A DNA stretch of 64,000 nt from Streptoverticillium olivoreticuli subsp. olivoreticuli (GCF_003391135.1 NZ_CP031455.1:8335501-8399500); one strand, 5' to 3'; positions 39,301 to 54,300 are shown, counted from the first letter of the stretch. Translations and numbers: made by a program. Notes: generated by a model from the sequence alone, not told the origin.

Positions 39301-42300
39301 AGCCCGAGGCACCGGCCTCCACACCCGGGACCCCGGCGCCGCTGCTGGTGTCCGGGAGGAGCGAGTCGGCTCTGCGCGCCCAGGCGGCCCGGCTGCTGTC
39401 CCACCTCGACGGTGGGTCCGACGCGCGGCTCGTGGACGTCGCGTACACGCTCGCGACGCGCATGGCCTTCACGCACCGCGCGGTCGTCCACGCCGAGAGC
39501 CGCGACGCCGCGGTACGCGCCCTGACCGCGCTGGCCGAGGACACGGCCGACACCGCCCTGACCACCGGCGCCGCGGACGCGGGCAAGGACGCCGTGCTCT
39601 TCTCGGGTCAGGGTTCGCAGCGGCTCGGCATGGGCCGTGAACTGTATGCGCGGTTCCCGGTGTTCGCGGAGGCTTTCGACGCGGTGTGCGCGGGGCTGGA
39701 CGAGCACCTGGACCGCCCGTTGCGGGACGTGGTCTGGGGTGACGACGCGGAGCTGCTGAACCGGACCGCCTACGCCCAGGCGGCGTTGTTCGCGGTGGAG
39801 GTGGCGCTGTTCCGGCTGGTGGAGTCGCGGGGCGTGCGGCCGGACTTCGTGGCCGGGCATTCGGTCGGTGAGATCGCGGCCGCGCATGTGGCGGGTGTGT
39901 TCTCGCTGGCGGATGCGTGTGCTCTGGTGGCGGCTCGTGGCCGGCTGATGCAGGCGCTGCCCGCCGGCGGTGCGATGGCGGCGATCCGGGCCACCGAGGA
40001 GGAGGTCCTGCCGCATCTGACCGGGGACGTGTCGATCGCGGCGGTCAACGGCCCGTCGTCGGTGGTGGTTTCCGGTGCCGAGGCCGCTGTCGAGGCGGTC
40101 CGGGAGCACTTCGAGGGCGAGGGCAGGAAGACGAGCAGGCTGCGGGTCTCGCACGCCTTCCACTCGCCGTTGATGGAGCCGATGCTGGCCGAATTCCGTG
40201 CGGTCGCCGAGAACCTGGCCTACGGCGTGCCGGAACTCACCGTCGTCTCGAACGTGACCGGCGGCCCGGCCGCGCAGGACCAGCTGTGCACCCCGGCGTA
40301 CTGGGTGACCCATGTCCGTGAGGCCGTGCGGTTCGCCGACGGCATACGCGCCCTGCACGCGGAGGGCGTGACGCGGTTCCTGGAGCTGGGCCCGGACGGC
40401 ACGCTGTCGGCCATGGCCCGCGAGTCGCTGCCGGACGAGACCGTGCTCGTCCCCGCGCTGCGCAAGGACCGTCCGGAGGAGACGACGCTCCTCGCGGCCC
40501 TGGCACAGCTGCACGTCCAGGGTGCCGAAATCGACTGGGCCGCGCTCTTCGCCGGCACGGACGCGCGCGCCGCCGACCTGCCGACGTACGCCTTCCAGCA
40601 CCAGCGGTTCTGGCCCACCCCCGGCCTCACCGGCACCGGCGACATCGGCGCCGCCGGCCTCGAAGAGGCCGGGCACCCGCTGCTGAGCGCCGCCGTGGAA
40701 CTGTCCGACAGCGATGGCCTGCTGTTCACCACACGGCTGTCCCTCCGGTCCCACCCGTGGCTGGCCGACCACGTGGTGATGGGCTCGGTCCTGCTGCCGG
40801 GAACGGCATTCGTCGAACTCGCCGTCCGCGCGGCCGACGGAATGGGCTGCGACCGGATCGACGAACTGACCCTGGGCGCCCCGCTCGTGCTGCCCGAGCA
40901 CGGCGGAGTGCAGCTGCAGATGCACGTCGGCTCCGCCGACGAGTCCGGCGGCCGCGCCCTGAGCGTCCACTCCCGACCGGAGGGCGACGGCGACCGGCCC
41001 TGGGTCCGGCACGCCACCGGCGTACTCGCGACGGGGGAGCGGCCGGCCGCCCCCGGCCACGACTTCCACGCGGAGCCCTGGCCGCCCGCCGGCGCCGAGC
41101 CCGTCGACCTGACCGGCCTCTACCCGGACCTGGCCGAGAGCGGACTCGACTACGGACCGCACTTCCAGGGCCTGCGGACCGCGTGGCGCCGAGGCGACGA
41201 GGTGTTCGCCGAGGTCGCCCTGCCCGAAGCCGCCGCGGGCGACGCGTCCGCGTACGGCCTGCACCCGGCCCTGCTCGACGCGGCCCTGCACGTCTGCGCC
41301 TTCAACGGAGTGGACCGGGGCGTCATCCCCTTCTCCTGGGAGGGCGTCTCGCTGCACGCCTCCGGCGCCTCGGCCGTACGGGTCCGGGTCGTCCGGCACG
41401 GCGGCAACACGCTGTCCGTCGACGTCGCCGACGCCGAGGGCGAGCCGGTCGCCTCCATCGGGACCCTGGACCTGAGGGCGGTCGCCGCCGACCAGTTGAG
41501 CGCCGGTACGGGCCCGGCCGGAAGCGATGCCCTCTTCCGCGTCCAGTGGACCCCCGTGCGCATGCCCCCGGCCGAAGCCGTGGAGTCCGTGGCGACCATC
41601 GGCTCCCTCGCCGGCCCGTCGTCCGTCGACTACCCGGACCTGGAGGCCCTGCTCCGTTCCGGCCAGGTGCCGGACACGGTGCTGGTGCCGGTGGGCGCCG
41701 GCTCCGGCGGCACGGTCGAGTCCGTACACGCCATGACCGCACAGGTGCTGGAGTCGGTGCAGTCATGGCTGGCCGACGAGCGGTTCACGGACTCGCGCCT
41801 GGTGTTCGTCACCTGTGGTGCCGTTTCGGCCGGCGGGGGCGAGACCGTACGGGATCTGGCCGGCGCCGCGGTGTGGGGCCTGGTGCGGTCGGCGCAGTCG
41901 GAGAACCCGGGCCGGTTCGTTCTGGTGGACACCGAGGACGGGGACATCGAGGCCGTGCTCCCGGTCCTGCCGGGTCTGTCGGCCACCGGGGACGACGGAT
42001 TCGTGGTGCGCGAGGGCACCGTCCGGGTGGGGCGGCTGGCCTCCCTGGCCAGTGGTGCGGGGCTGCTGCCGCCCGCCGCGGCGCCGTGGCGGCTGGACAC
42101 GGGGGCCAAGGGCAGCCTCGACGATCTGCTGCTCGCGCCGTGCCCGGAGGTGCTGGAACCGCTCGGGCCGGGGCAGGTCCGGATCGACGTCCGGGCGGCG
42201 GGTGTGAACTTCCGTGATGTGCTCAACGCGCTGGGCATGTATCCGGGCGAGGCCGGCCTGCTCGGTGCCGAGGGCGCCGGTGTGGTGACCGCGACCGGGC

Positions 42301-45300
42301 CCGGGGTGAGCGGGCTGCGCCCCGGCGACCGCGTGATGGGCAAGGTGCTCGGCGGCTTCGGCCCGGTGGCCGTGTGCGACGAGCGGCTCCTGGTCAGGAT
42401 TCCGGAGGACTGGTCGTTCGCGAGGGCCGCGTCGGTGCCGGTGGTCTTCCTCACCGCCCTCTACGCGTTGAAGGACCTCGCGGATCTGAAGCCCGGCGAA
42501 AAGATCCTTGTGCACGCCGGTGCCGGTGGTGTCGGTATGGCGGCGATCCAGCTGGCCCGTCACCTCGGTGCCGAGGTGTTCGCCACGGCCAGTGAGGGCA
42601 AGTGGGACACCTTGCGCGGGCTGGGGGTCGCGGACGATCACATCGCGTCGTCGCGTACCACCGATTTCGAGCAGCGGTTCCTGGAGGTCACGGGCGGCCG
42701 CGGCGTGGACGTGGTGCTCAACGCCCTCGCCGGTGAATTCGTGGACGCCTCGATGCGGTTGACGGTCCCCGGCGGCCGGTTCCTGGAGATGGGCAAGACC
42801 GATATCCGCGATCCGGAGCTGGCCGCCGGAGTGCGCTACCGCGCCTTCGACCTCGCGGAGGCCAGCCTGGAGCGGAACCAGGAGATGCTGTGCGAGTTGC
42901 TGGAGCTGTTCGCCGCGGGAGCGCTGCGGACGCTGCCGGTCGCGACGTGGGACGTGCGGCGTGCGGACGAGGCGTTCCGGTACATGAGCCGGGCCCGGCA
43001 CATCGGCAAGATCGTCCTGACCATGCCGCGTGCCTGGGATCCGGACGGCACGGTGCTGATCACAGGTGGTACGGGCGGCCTGGGCCGTGAGCTGGCCCGT
43101 CATCTGGTGGCGGAGCGGGGCGTGAAGCACCTGCTGCTGGCGAGTCGCAGCGGGGTGGACGCGCCGGGAGCGGCCGAGCTGCGGGCCGAGCTGGCGGAGC
43201 ACGGCGCCGAAGTCACCGTTGTGGCGTGCGACGTGGCCGACCGGGACGCGGTTGCCGGACTGGTGGCGGGGGTGCCGTCCGGGCACCCGCTGACGGCTGT
43301 CATTCACACGGCCGGTGTGCTCGACGACGGCATTGTCACGTCGTTGACCGCCGAGCGGTTGTCGGGTGTGCTGCGTCCGAAGGTGGACGCGGCCTGGTAT
43401 CTGCACGAGGCGACCGAGGGTCTCGACCTGGCCGCGTTCGTGCTGTTCTCGTCCGTTTCCGGCGTGATGGGCACTCCGGGGCAGGGCAACTACGCGGCGG
43501 GCAACGTCTTCCTCGACGCCCTGGCCCACCACCGCCACGCACAGGGCCTCGCGGCCACGTCGCTCGCGTGGGGCCCCTGGGCCCAGAGCGGTGGCATGAC
43601 CGGCACGCTGTCGGACGTCGACCTCCAGCGGATCGCCCGCTCGGGCATGCCCGAACTCGCCCCCGCGGAGGGCGTCGCACTCTTCGACGCCGCGCTGGGC
43701 ACCGACGAGGCACTCGTCCTCCCCGTGCGCCTCGACCTGGCCGTACTGCGGGAACGGGGAGACGTACCGCCGTTGATGCGCGGACTGGTGCGCACGCGCG
43801 CTCGGCGCTCGGCGGTCGCCGGCTCGGCTGCGGTGGCCGGCCTGGTGGGACGCCTGTCCGGGCTGGGCGCGGTGGAACGGCGCGAGGTGCTGCTGGACCT
43901 GGTGCGCGCCCAGATCGCGGGCGTCCTGGGCCACGCGAGCCCGGAGACGGTCGACTCGACCCGGGCCTTCCAGGATCTCGGCTTCGACTCCCTGACCGCG
44001 GTAGAACTCCGCAACCGCCTCAACAAGGCGACAGGCCTGCGACTTTCGGCCACCGCCGTCTTCGACTACCCGACCGCGGACGCGATCGTGGGGTTCCTGC
44101 TGGACGAGATGTTCGGTGCGGAGGCGGAGACGGGGGTGGTTGTACCGGCGGGGGTGTCGGCGGTTGTCGCCGATGATCCGGTGGTGATCGTCGGGATGAG
44201 CTGCCGTTATCCGGGTGGCGTCGAGTCGCCCGAGGATCTGTGGCGGCTGGTGTCGGAGGGTGTGGACGCGGTCTCGGACTTCCCGGCCGAACGCGGTTGG
44301 GACGTGGAGTCCCTCTACAACCCCGACCCCGAGGTGCTCGGCACCTCGTACACCCGCACCGGCGGATTCCTGCACGAGGCGGGGGACTTCGACCCGGCGT
44401 TCTTCGGGATGAGCCCTCGGGAGGCACTGGCGACGGACTCGCAGCAGCGGTTGCTGCTGGAGACGACCTGGGAGGCGATCGAGCGGGCGGGCATCGACCC
44501 GACGACGCTGCGCGGCAGCCGGACGGGCGTCTTCGCCGGCGTGATCTACGCCGACTACAGCGACCTCTTGGTCGGCGACCAGTTCGAGGGCTACCGGGGC
44601 AACGGCAGCGCGGCCAGCATCGCGTCCGGCCGGGTGTCGTACACCTTCGGTTTCGAGGGGCCTGCGGTCACGGTCGATACGGCGTGCTCGTCGTCGCTGG
44701 TGGCCCTGCACTGGGCGGCGCAGTCGCTGCGCTCCGGCGAGTGCTCGCTGGCGCTGGCCGGTGGTGTGACGGTGATGTCGACGCCGACGCCGTTCGTGGA
44801 GTTCTCGCGGCAGCGGGGGCTGTCGGCGGACGGCCGGTGCAAGGCGTTCTCCGACAGTGCCGACGGTGTCGGCTGGGGTGAGGGCGTGGGCATGCTGGTG
44901 CTGGAACGGCTGTCCGACGCCCGGCGCAACGGGCACAAGGTGCTGGCTGTGGTACGTGGTTCCGCCGTGAACCAGGACGGTGCGTCCAACGGCCTCACGG
45001 CGCCGAACGGTCCGTCCCAGCAGCGGGTGATCCGGCAGGCGCTGGCCAGTGGCGGACTGTCCGCGGCGGATGTCGACGCGGTGGAGGCGCACGGTACGGG
45101 TACGACACTGGGTGACCCGATCGAGGCACAGGCGCTGTTGGCCACGTACGGTCAGGACCGGTCCGAGGACCGGCCGTTGCTGCTGGGCTCGGTGAAGTCC
45201 AACATCGGCCACGCGCAGGCCGCGGCGGGTGTCGCCGGTGTGATCAAGATGGTCATGGCGATGCGCCACGGCGTCCTGCCGAAGACGCTGCACATCGACG

Positions 45301-48300
45301 CCCGGTCGACCCACGTCGACTGGAGCGCCGGCGCCGTCGAGCTGCTCACCGAGCCGGTCGAGTGGCCGACGTCCGAGCGCCGTCGTGCGGGCGTTTCCTC
45401 GTTCGGTATCAGTGGTACGAACGCGCACGTGATCCTGGAGCAGCCTGAGTCGGAGCCGGCTGCAATCGAGGCTCGGGCCGTCTCCGGTGGGTTGGTTCCC
45501 GCGTTGGTGTCCGGGAGGAGCGAGTCGGCTCTGCGGGACCAGGCGGCCCGGCTGCTGTCCCACCTGAACCGTGAGTCCGACTCGCGGCTTGTGGACGTCG
45601 CGTACTCGCTGGCGACGGGCCGTGCGGAGTTCCAGCACCGTGCGGTGGTGTTGGCGGCGGACCGGGATGGTCTGCTGCGTTCTCTGTCTGCTCTGGCGGA
45701 GGGCCGGGGTGATGCGGACGTTGTGGCGGAGGGTGTGGCGCGTTCGGGTAGGTCTGCGTTCTTGTTCTCGGGTCAGGGTTCGCAGCGGCTGGGGATGGGG
45801 CGTGGGTTGTATGCCCGGTTCACGGTGTTCGCGGAAGCCTTCGACGCGGTGTGCGCGGGGCTGGACGAGCACTTGGACCGTCCGTTGCGGGACGTGGTCT
45901 GGGGTGACGACGCGGAGTTGTTGAACCGGACCGTGTTTGCCCAGGCGGCGTTGTTCGCGGTGGAGGTGGCGCTGTTCCGGCTGGTGGAGTCGTGGGGCGT
46001 CCGTCCGGACTTTGTCGCCGGGCATTCCATTGGTGAGGTCGCGGCCGCGCATGTGGCGGGTGTGTTCTCGTTGGCGGATGCGTGTGTTCTGGTGGCGGCT
46101 CGTGGGCGGTTGATGCAGGCGCTGCCTGCCGGTGGTGCGATGGTGGCTGTCCAGGCGACGGAGGAGGAGGTTCTTCCTTATCTGGCCGGGGATGTGTCGA
46201 TCGCGGCGGTCAACGGTCCGTCGTCGGTGGTGGTTTCCGGTGCCGAGGCCGCTGTCGAGGCGGTCCGGGAGCGCTTCGAGGGCGAGGGCAGGAAGACGAG
46301 CAGGCTGCGGGTCTCGCATGCCTTCCACTCGCCGTTGATGGAACCGATGCTCGACGGCTTCCGGGAGGTCGTTGCAGGGCTGTCGTTCGGTGTGCCGTCG
46401 GTGCCGGTGGTGTCCAATCTGACCGGACGGCTCGCCGAGCCCGGGCAGCTGTGCTCGGCCGATTACTGGGTGGCTCATGTCCGTGAGGCGGTGCGCTTCG
46501 CCGACGGGATACGGGCTCTGCAGGCGGAGGGTGTGACGCGGTTCCTGGAGCTGGGCCCGGACGGCACGCTGTCGGCCATGGCCGGGGAGTCGCTGCCGGA
46601 CGAGACCGTGCTCGTTCCCGCGCTGCGCAAGGACCGTCCGGAGGAGAGGACGGTTCTCGCGGCTCTGGCGCAGTTGCACGTCCAGGGCGTGAGGGTGGAC
46701 TGGGAGGCGTTGTTCGCCGGGACCGAGCCCCGGCGGGTGGATCTGCCGACGTATGCGTTCCAGCGTGAGCGGTTCTGGCCGTCGGGCGGGGTGGCGCGTT
46801 CCGGTGATGTGGGGTTTGCGGGCCTGGGTTCGGCGGGGCATCCGTTGTTGGGTGCTGCGGTGGAGCTTGCCGGTTCCGGTGGGTTGTTGTTCACGGGCCG
46901 ACTGTCGTCCGTGTCGCATGCGTGGCTTGCAGACCATGTGGTGCGTGGGGCTGTGCTGGTGCCGGGGACGGCGTTGGTGGAGCTGGTGTTGCGGGCGGCT
47001 GATGAGGTCGGTTGCGATGTCCTCGAAGAGCTGACGCTTGCTGCGCCGTTGGTGCTGCCGGGTTCGGGTGCTGGTGTGCAGGTGCAGGTGTGGGTCGGTG
47101 AGCCGGACGATTCGGGTCGCCGGTCGGTGGCGGTGCACTCGCGTGAGGGCGAGGAACCGTGGATCCTGCACGCGAGCGGTGCGCTGGGCAACGGTGCTGA
47201 AGCAGCCGTGTTCGATACGTCGGTGTGGCCGCCTGCGGGTGCTGCATACCTTGATGTGACGGGCTGCTATGAGCAGTTCGTGGACGCGGGTTTCGCGTAT
47301 GGTCCGGTGTTCCAGGGCCTCCAGGCGGCCTGGAGGCTCGGTGAGGACGTCTATGCCGAGGTCGGTCTTCCTGAGGGTGTCGACGGTGCTGGCTACGGTC
47401 TGCATCCGGCCCTGTTCGACGCGGCACTGCATGCGGCGATGCTGGGCGGGGGCGGGGAGGGTGTTCCGTTCTCGTGGGGCGGGGTGTCCCTGCACGCGTC
47501 CGGTGCTTCACAGGTGCGGGTGCGCATCCGCGCTCTCGACAGCGGAATGTCGATCGCGGTGGTGGATTCGGCCGGTGCGCCGGTGGCTTCGGTGGAGTCG
47601 CTGGTGGTCCGTCCGATCTCTGCCGGGGACGTACGGACCGGCGACCGCGACTCCTTCTTCGCGCTCGACTGGATCCCCGTTTCGCCGACGGGCGAGAGCG
47701 TCGAACTTGCCGGACCGTTCCGGACCTACGCGGACCTGGAGTCCGTAACCGGGGCCGACGTCCCGGGGACCGTGCTGATCGAGCCGGCCGTCGAGGCTGT
47801 CGGCACCGTCGAGTCCGTACATGCCGTGACTGCCAGGGTATTGGAGTCGGTGCAGTCGTGGCTGGGCGATGAGCGGTTCGTGGATTCGCGTCTGGTGTTC
47901 GTGACGCGTGGCGCGGTGGACGGCACGGATCTCGCGGGTGCCGCTGTGTGGGGTCTGGTGCGCTCGGCGCAGTCCGAGAGCCCGGGGCGCTTCGTTCTGG
48001 CGGACCTGGAGAGCGACGCCGATGCGGCGGTCCTGTCGCAGGCGCTCGCCTCCGACGAACCCCAACTGCTGGTGCGCGAGGGCCAGGTCCTCGCCGCTCG
48101 CCTGGTGCGCGCGCAGTCCCGGAACACGGCCGATGTGGCCTGGGATGTGTCGGGCAGGGTGCTGGTCACCGGTGGTACGGGTGGTCTGGGTCGTGTTCTC
48201 GCCCGGCACTTGGTGGTCGAGCGTGGTGTGCGGAGCCTGTTGCTGGTCAGTCGTAGTGGTCCGGCCGCCGAGGGCGCTGAAGAGCTTGTGGCCGAGCTGG

Positions 48301-51300
48301 CGGAGCACGGGGCGGACGTGATCGTCGAGGCGTGCGATGTGGCGGACCGGGAGGCTGTGGCGGAGTTGGTGTCCCGGCATCCGGTCAGTGCTGTTGTGCA
48401 TACCGCGGGTGTTCTTGATGACGGTGTGATCGGGTCGTTGACGGCGGAGCGGTTGTCGGCGGTGTTGCGTCCGAAGGTGGACGCGGCGTGGAATCTGCAT
48501 GAGGCCACGAAGGACCAGGAGTTGGACGCGTTCGTCGTCTTCTCCTCCGTGGCGGGTACGTTCGGCAGCGCTGGTCAGGCCAACTACGCGGCGGGCAATG
48601 CCTTCCTGGACGCGCTGGCCCGTCACCGCCGGGCGCAAGGGCTCCCCGCGGTGTCGCTGGCGTGGGGTCCCTGGTCCCAGGACAGTGGCATGACCGGCAC
48701 GCTCACCGAGGCCGATCTCCAGCGGATCGCCCGCTCCGGGGTGCCGCCACTGACCGTCGAGGAGGGCCTCGCCCTCTTCGACACCGCCCTCGGCACCGAC
48801 GAGCCCGTGTTGTTCCCCGTCCACCTGGACCTCACCGCCCTGCGGGCACAGGGCGAACCCCTGCCACTCCTGCGCAGCCTCATCCGGACGCGTAACCGGC
48901 GCACGGCTGTGGGCGGTTCGGCCACGGCGGCCGGTCTCGTGCGGCGTCTGGCCGGACTCTCCGGGAACGAGCGGCGGGCGGCACTGCTCGACCTGGTGCG
49001 CGACCGGGTCGCGGCGGTTCTGGACCACGCCCGCCCGGACACGATCGACCCGACCCGGGCCTTCCAGGATCTCGGCTTCGACTCCCTGACCGCGATCGAA
49101 CTCCGCAACGGACTGGGCAAGGCCACCGGTCTGCGACTGTCGGCGACGGTCGTGTTCGACTACCCGACGGCCGACGCCCTGGCAGGCCACCTCCTCGACG
49201 AGCTGTTCGACGCCGACGAGGCGGAGCAGATCCCGGTGGCAGCGCTTCCGTCCCTGACGGACGACCCGGTCGTCATCGTCGGCATGAGCTGCCGCTTCCC
49301 CGGCGGCGTCACTTCGCCCGAGGACCTCTGGCAGCTGGTGTCCGACGGCGTGGACGCCGTCTCCGGCTTCCCGGTCGATCGAGGCTGGGAGATCGCGGAC
49401 ACCTACGACCCCGACCGCGAGGGCGCCATCGCCACCCGCTCCGGCGGATTCCTCCATGACGCGGGGGAGTTCGACCCCGGCTTCTTCGGGATGAGCCCCC
49501 GGGAGGCCCTGACCACCGACGCCCAGCAGCGGTTGCTGCTGGAGACGACCTGGGAGGCGATCGAGCGGGCGGGCATCGACCCGACGACGCTGCGCGGCAG
49601 CCGGACCGGCGTCTTCGCCGGCGTGATGTACCACGACTACTCCCAGCTCCTCACCGGGCGCGAGTTCGAGGGGTACCAGGGCAGTGGCAGCGCGGGCAGT
49701 GTGGCCTCGGGCCGGGTGTCGTACACGTTCGGTTTCGAGGGGCCTGCGGTCACGGTGGACACGGCGTGCTCGTCGTCGCTGGTGGCCCTGCACCTGGCGG
49801 CGCAGTCACTGCGGTCGGGCGAGAGCTCTCTCGCCCTCGTCGGAGGCGTGACGGTGATGGCGACCCCGCTGACGTTCGTGGAGTTCTCCCGGCAGGGCGG
49901 GCTCTCACCGGACGGGCGCTGCAAGGCGTTCTCCGACAGCGCCGACGGTGTCGGCTGGTCCGAAGGCGCCGGCATGCTGGTGCTGGAGCGGCTGTCCGAC
50001 GCCCGGCGCAACGGGCACAAGGTGCTGGCCGTGGTACGTGGTTCCGCCGTGAACCAGGATGGCGCGTCCAACGGCCTCACGGCGCCGAACGGTCCGTCGC
50101 AGCAGCGGGTGATCCGGCAGGCGCTGGCGAGCGGCGGGCTGTCCGCGGCGGACGTCGACGTCGTGGAGGCCCACGGCACCGGCACGACGCTGGGTGACCC
50201 GATCGAGGCACAGGCCCTGCTCGCCACGTACGGTCGGCACCGGCCCGAGGACCGCCCGTTGCTGCTGGGCTCGATCAAGTCGAACATCGGCCACACACAG
50301 GCGGCCTCGGGTGTCGCGGGCGTGATCAAGATGGTCATGGCCATGCACCGCGGTGAGCTTCCGCGCACCTTGCATGTCGATGCGCCGTCGTCGCACGTCG
50401 ACTGGTCGGCCGGTGCGGTGGAGCTGCTGACCGAGCGGACGATCTGGCCTGAGGGTGACGGGCCGCGCCGTGCGGGTGTCTCCTCGTTCGGTATCAGCGG
50501 TACGAACGCGCACGTGATCCTGGAGCAGCCTGAGTCGGAGCCGGCTGCAATCGAGGCCCGGGCCGTCCCCGGTGGGTTGGTTCCCGCATTGGTGTCCGGG
50601 AGGAGCGAGTCGGCTCTGCGGGACCAGGCGGCCCAGCTGCTGTCGCACCTGAACACCGAGCCTGGGCTGAGGGCCACGGACGTCGCGTACTCGCTGGCGA
50701 CGAGTCGCTCGGTCTTCCAGCACCGTGCGGTGGTGTTGGCGGCGGATCGGGATGAACTGCTGCGTTCTCTGTCTGCTTTGGCGGAGGGCCGGGGTGATGC
50801 GGATGTTGTGGCGGAGGGTGTGGCGCGTTCGGGCAGGTCTGCGTTCTTGTTCTCGGGTCAGGGTTCGCAGCGGCTGGGGATGGGGCGTGGGTTGTATGCG
50901 CGGTTCCCGGTGTTCGCGGGGGCTTTCGACGCGGTGTGCGCGGGGCTGGACGAGCACCTGGACCGCCCGTTGCGGGACGTGGTCTGGGGTGACGACGCGG
51001 AGCTGCTGAACCGGACCGCTTACGCTCAGGCCGCACTGTTCGCGGTCGAGGTGGCACTGTTCCGGCTGGTGGAGTCATGGGGCGTCCGCCCGGATCAGCT
51101 GCTGGGACACTCGGTCGGTGAGATCGCTGCCGCGCATGTGGCGGGTGTGTTCTCGCTGGCGGATGCGTGTGCTCTGGTGGCGGCTCGTGGCCGGCTGATG
51201 CAGGCGCTGCCCGCCGGCGGTGCGATGGCGGCGATCCGGGCCACCGAGGAGGAGGTTCTTCCTTATCTGGCAGGGGACGTGTCGATTGCGGCGGTCAACG

Positions 51301-54300
51301 GACCATCGTCGGTGGTGGTTTCCGGTGCCGAGGCCGCTGTCGAGGCGATTCGGGAGCACTTCGAGGGCGAGGGCAGGAAGACGAGCAGGCTGCGGGTCTC
51401 GCACGCCTTCCACTCGCCGTTGATGGAGCCGATGCTCGACGGTTTCCGGGAGGTCGTTGCGGGGCTGTCGTTCGGTGTGCCGAGCATCCCGATCGTCTCG
51501 AACGTCACCGGCGAGCCGGCGGTCGCGGAACAACTGCGCTCCGCGGAGTACTGGGTCCGCCACGTTCGTGAGGCCGTACGGTTCGCCGACGGTGTGCGCA
51601 CGCTGCGGGAGCAGGGGGTTACCGCATTCTTGGAGCTCGGCCCTGACGGCGCTCTCTCCGCGCTGGCTGTGGAGTCCGCGGGCGATGAGGCCGTACTGGC
51701 TCCTGTGCTGCGTAAGGGCCGTGCCGAGGAATCGGCGCTGCTCGCTGCTGTGGCACGGCTGCATGTCCATGGTGTGCCGGTCGACTGGGCCGCTGTCTTC
51801 GCCGGCAGTGGTGCTCGTCGGGTGGATCTGCCGACGTACGCGTTCCAGCGTGAGCGTTTCTGGCCTGTGGGGTCTGTGGGGCGTTCTGGTGATGTGCGGT
51901 TTGCGGGGCTGGGTTCGGCGGAGCATCCGTTGTTGGGTGCTGCGGTGGAGCTGGCGGGTTCCGGTGGGTTGTTGTTCACCGGTCGGCTTTCGATGTCGTC
52001 GCATGCGTGGCTTGCAGATCATGTGGTGCTGGGGTCGGTGCTGGTGCCGGGGACGGCGTTGGTGGAGCTGGTGTTGCGGGCGGCTGATGAGGTCGGTTGC
52101 GATGTCCTTGAGGAGCTGACGCTTGCCGCTCCGTTGGTGCTGCCGGGTTCGGGTGCTGGTGTGCAGGTGCAGGTGTGGGTCGGTGAGCCGGACGATTCGG
52201 GTCGTCGGTCGGTGGCGGTGCACTCGCGTGAGGGCGAGGAACCGTGGACGCTGCATGCGAGCGGTGCTGTGACCCCGGGTGCTGAAACGGCCGTGTTCGA
52301 TACGTCGGTGTGGCCACCCAAGGGCGCTGCATCCCTTGATGTGACCGGCTGCTACGAGCAGTTCGCGGATGCGGGTTTCGCATATGGCCCGGTGTTCCAG
52401 GGCCTGCGGGCGGCCTGGAGGTCAGGGGAGGACGTCTACGCGGAGGTCCGGCTCCCCGAGGGTGTCGACGGTGCCGGCTACGGTCTGCATCCGGCCCTGT
52501 TCGACGCGGCACTGCATGCGGCGATGCTGGGCGGGGGCGGGGAGGGTGTTCCGTTCTTGTGGGGCGGGGTGTCCCTGCACGCGTCCGGTGCTTCACAGGT
52601 GCGGGTTCGCATCCGCGCTCTGGACAGCGGGATATCGGTCGCGATGGTGGATTCGGCCGGTGCGCCGGTGGCTTCGGTGGAGTCGCTGGTGGTCCGTCCG
52701 ATCTCTGCCGGGGACTTGCGGACCGGCGATCGCGACTCCCTCTTCACACTCGACTGGATTCCCGTTTCGCCGACAGGTGAGAGCGTCGAACTCGCCGGGC
52801 CGTTCCGGACCTACGCGGAGCTGGAGTCCCTGGCCGAGGGTGATATTCCCGAGGCCGTACTGGTCGCGCCGCCCACCGGTGCCGCTGACACCGTGGAGTC
52901 GGTGCACGTTGCGGCAGCCTGGGCGTTGGAGCTGGTGCAGTCGTGGCTGGACGATGAGCGGTTCGTGGATTCGCGTCTGGTGTTCGTGACGCGTGGCGCG
53001 GTGGACGGCACGGATCTCGCGGGTGCCGCCGTCTGGGGTCTGGTCCGCTCCGCGCAGTCGGAGAGTCCGGGGCGTTTCGTTCTGGTGGACCTGGACGACA
53101 CCGCCGGGGCCGTGCCGTCACAGGTGCTTGCCGTGGACGAGCCTCAGCTGTTGGTCCGTGAGGGCCAGGCTTTCGCCGCGCGTCTTGCCCGGGTGCAGAC
53201 ACAGGACGCTGCCGATGTGGCTTGGGACGTGTCCGGCAGGGTGCTGGTCACCGGTGGTACGGGTGGTCTGGGCCGGATTCTGGCCCGGCACTTGGTGGTC
53301 GAGCGTGGTGTGCGGAGTCTGCTGCTGGTCAGCCGTAGTGGTCCGGCCGCCGAGGGCGTCGAGGAGCTTGTGGCCGAGCTGGCGGAGCGCGGGGCGGATG
53401 TGGTCGTCGAGGCGTGTGATGTGGCGGATCGGGAGGTTGTGGCGGAGTTGGTGTCCCGGCATCCGGTCAGTGCTGTTGTGCATACCGCGGGTGTTCTTGA
53501 TGACGGTGTGATTGGGTCGTTGACGGCGGAGCGGTTGTCGGCGGTGTTGCGTCCGAAGGTGGACGCGGCGTGGAACCTTCACGAGGCGACCAGGGACATG
53601 GACCTCGACGCGTTCGTGGTCTTCTCCTCCGTGGCGGGTACGTTCGGCAGTGCGGGTCAGGCCAACTACGCGGCGGGCAACGCCTTCCTGGACGCCCTGG
53701 CCCACCACCGCCGGACGCAAGGGCTCCCGGCCGTCTCGCTGGGGTGGGGCCCGTGGTCCCAGGACAGTGGCATGACCGGCACGCTCACCGAGGCCGATCT
53801 CCAGCGGATCGCCCGCTCCGGGATGCCGCCACTGACCGCGGAACAAGGGCTGACGCTGTTCGACGCCGCATTGCGCGGTGCCGATCCCGCGGTACTCCCC
53901 GTGCGTCTGGACCTCGCGGCTCTCCGTGCGCAGGGTGAGCCCTCGCCGTTGCTGCGCGGGCTGATCCGTACGCGCACCCGCCGAGCCGGCTCCACCACCG
54001 CGGCCTCCGGGATCGCCCAGCGCCTGACCGGGCTGTCCACGGCGGACCGGCACGAGGTGCTGCTCGATGTCGTACGCGGGCAGATCGCAGTGGTGCTCGG
54101 ACATGTCGGAGCCGCGGAGATCGACCCGACCCGGGCCTTCCAGGACCTCGGCTTCGACTCCCTGACCGCGGTCGAACTCCGCAACCGCCTCGGCGCGGTG
54201 ACCGAACTCCGGTTGCCGGCGACGGCCGTCTTCGACTACCCGACCGCGGACGCGCTTGTCGGTTTCCTGCTGGACGAGATGTTCGGTGCGGAGGCGGAGA

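Noticed and set aside
33957..41729. Long minus-strand open frame opposite PKS-4
   Set aside because: Same reason; the + strand shows complete KS, AT, DH, ER and KR domains here.
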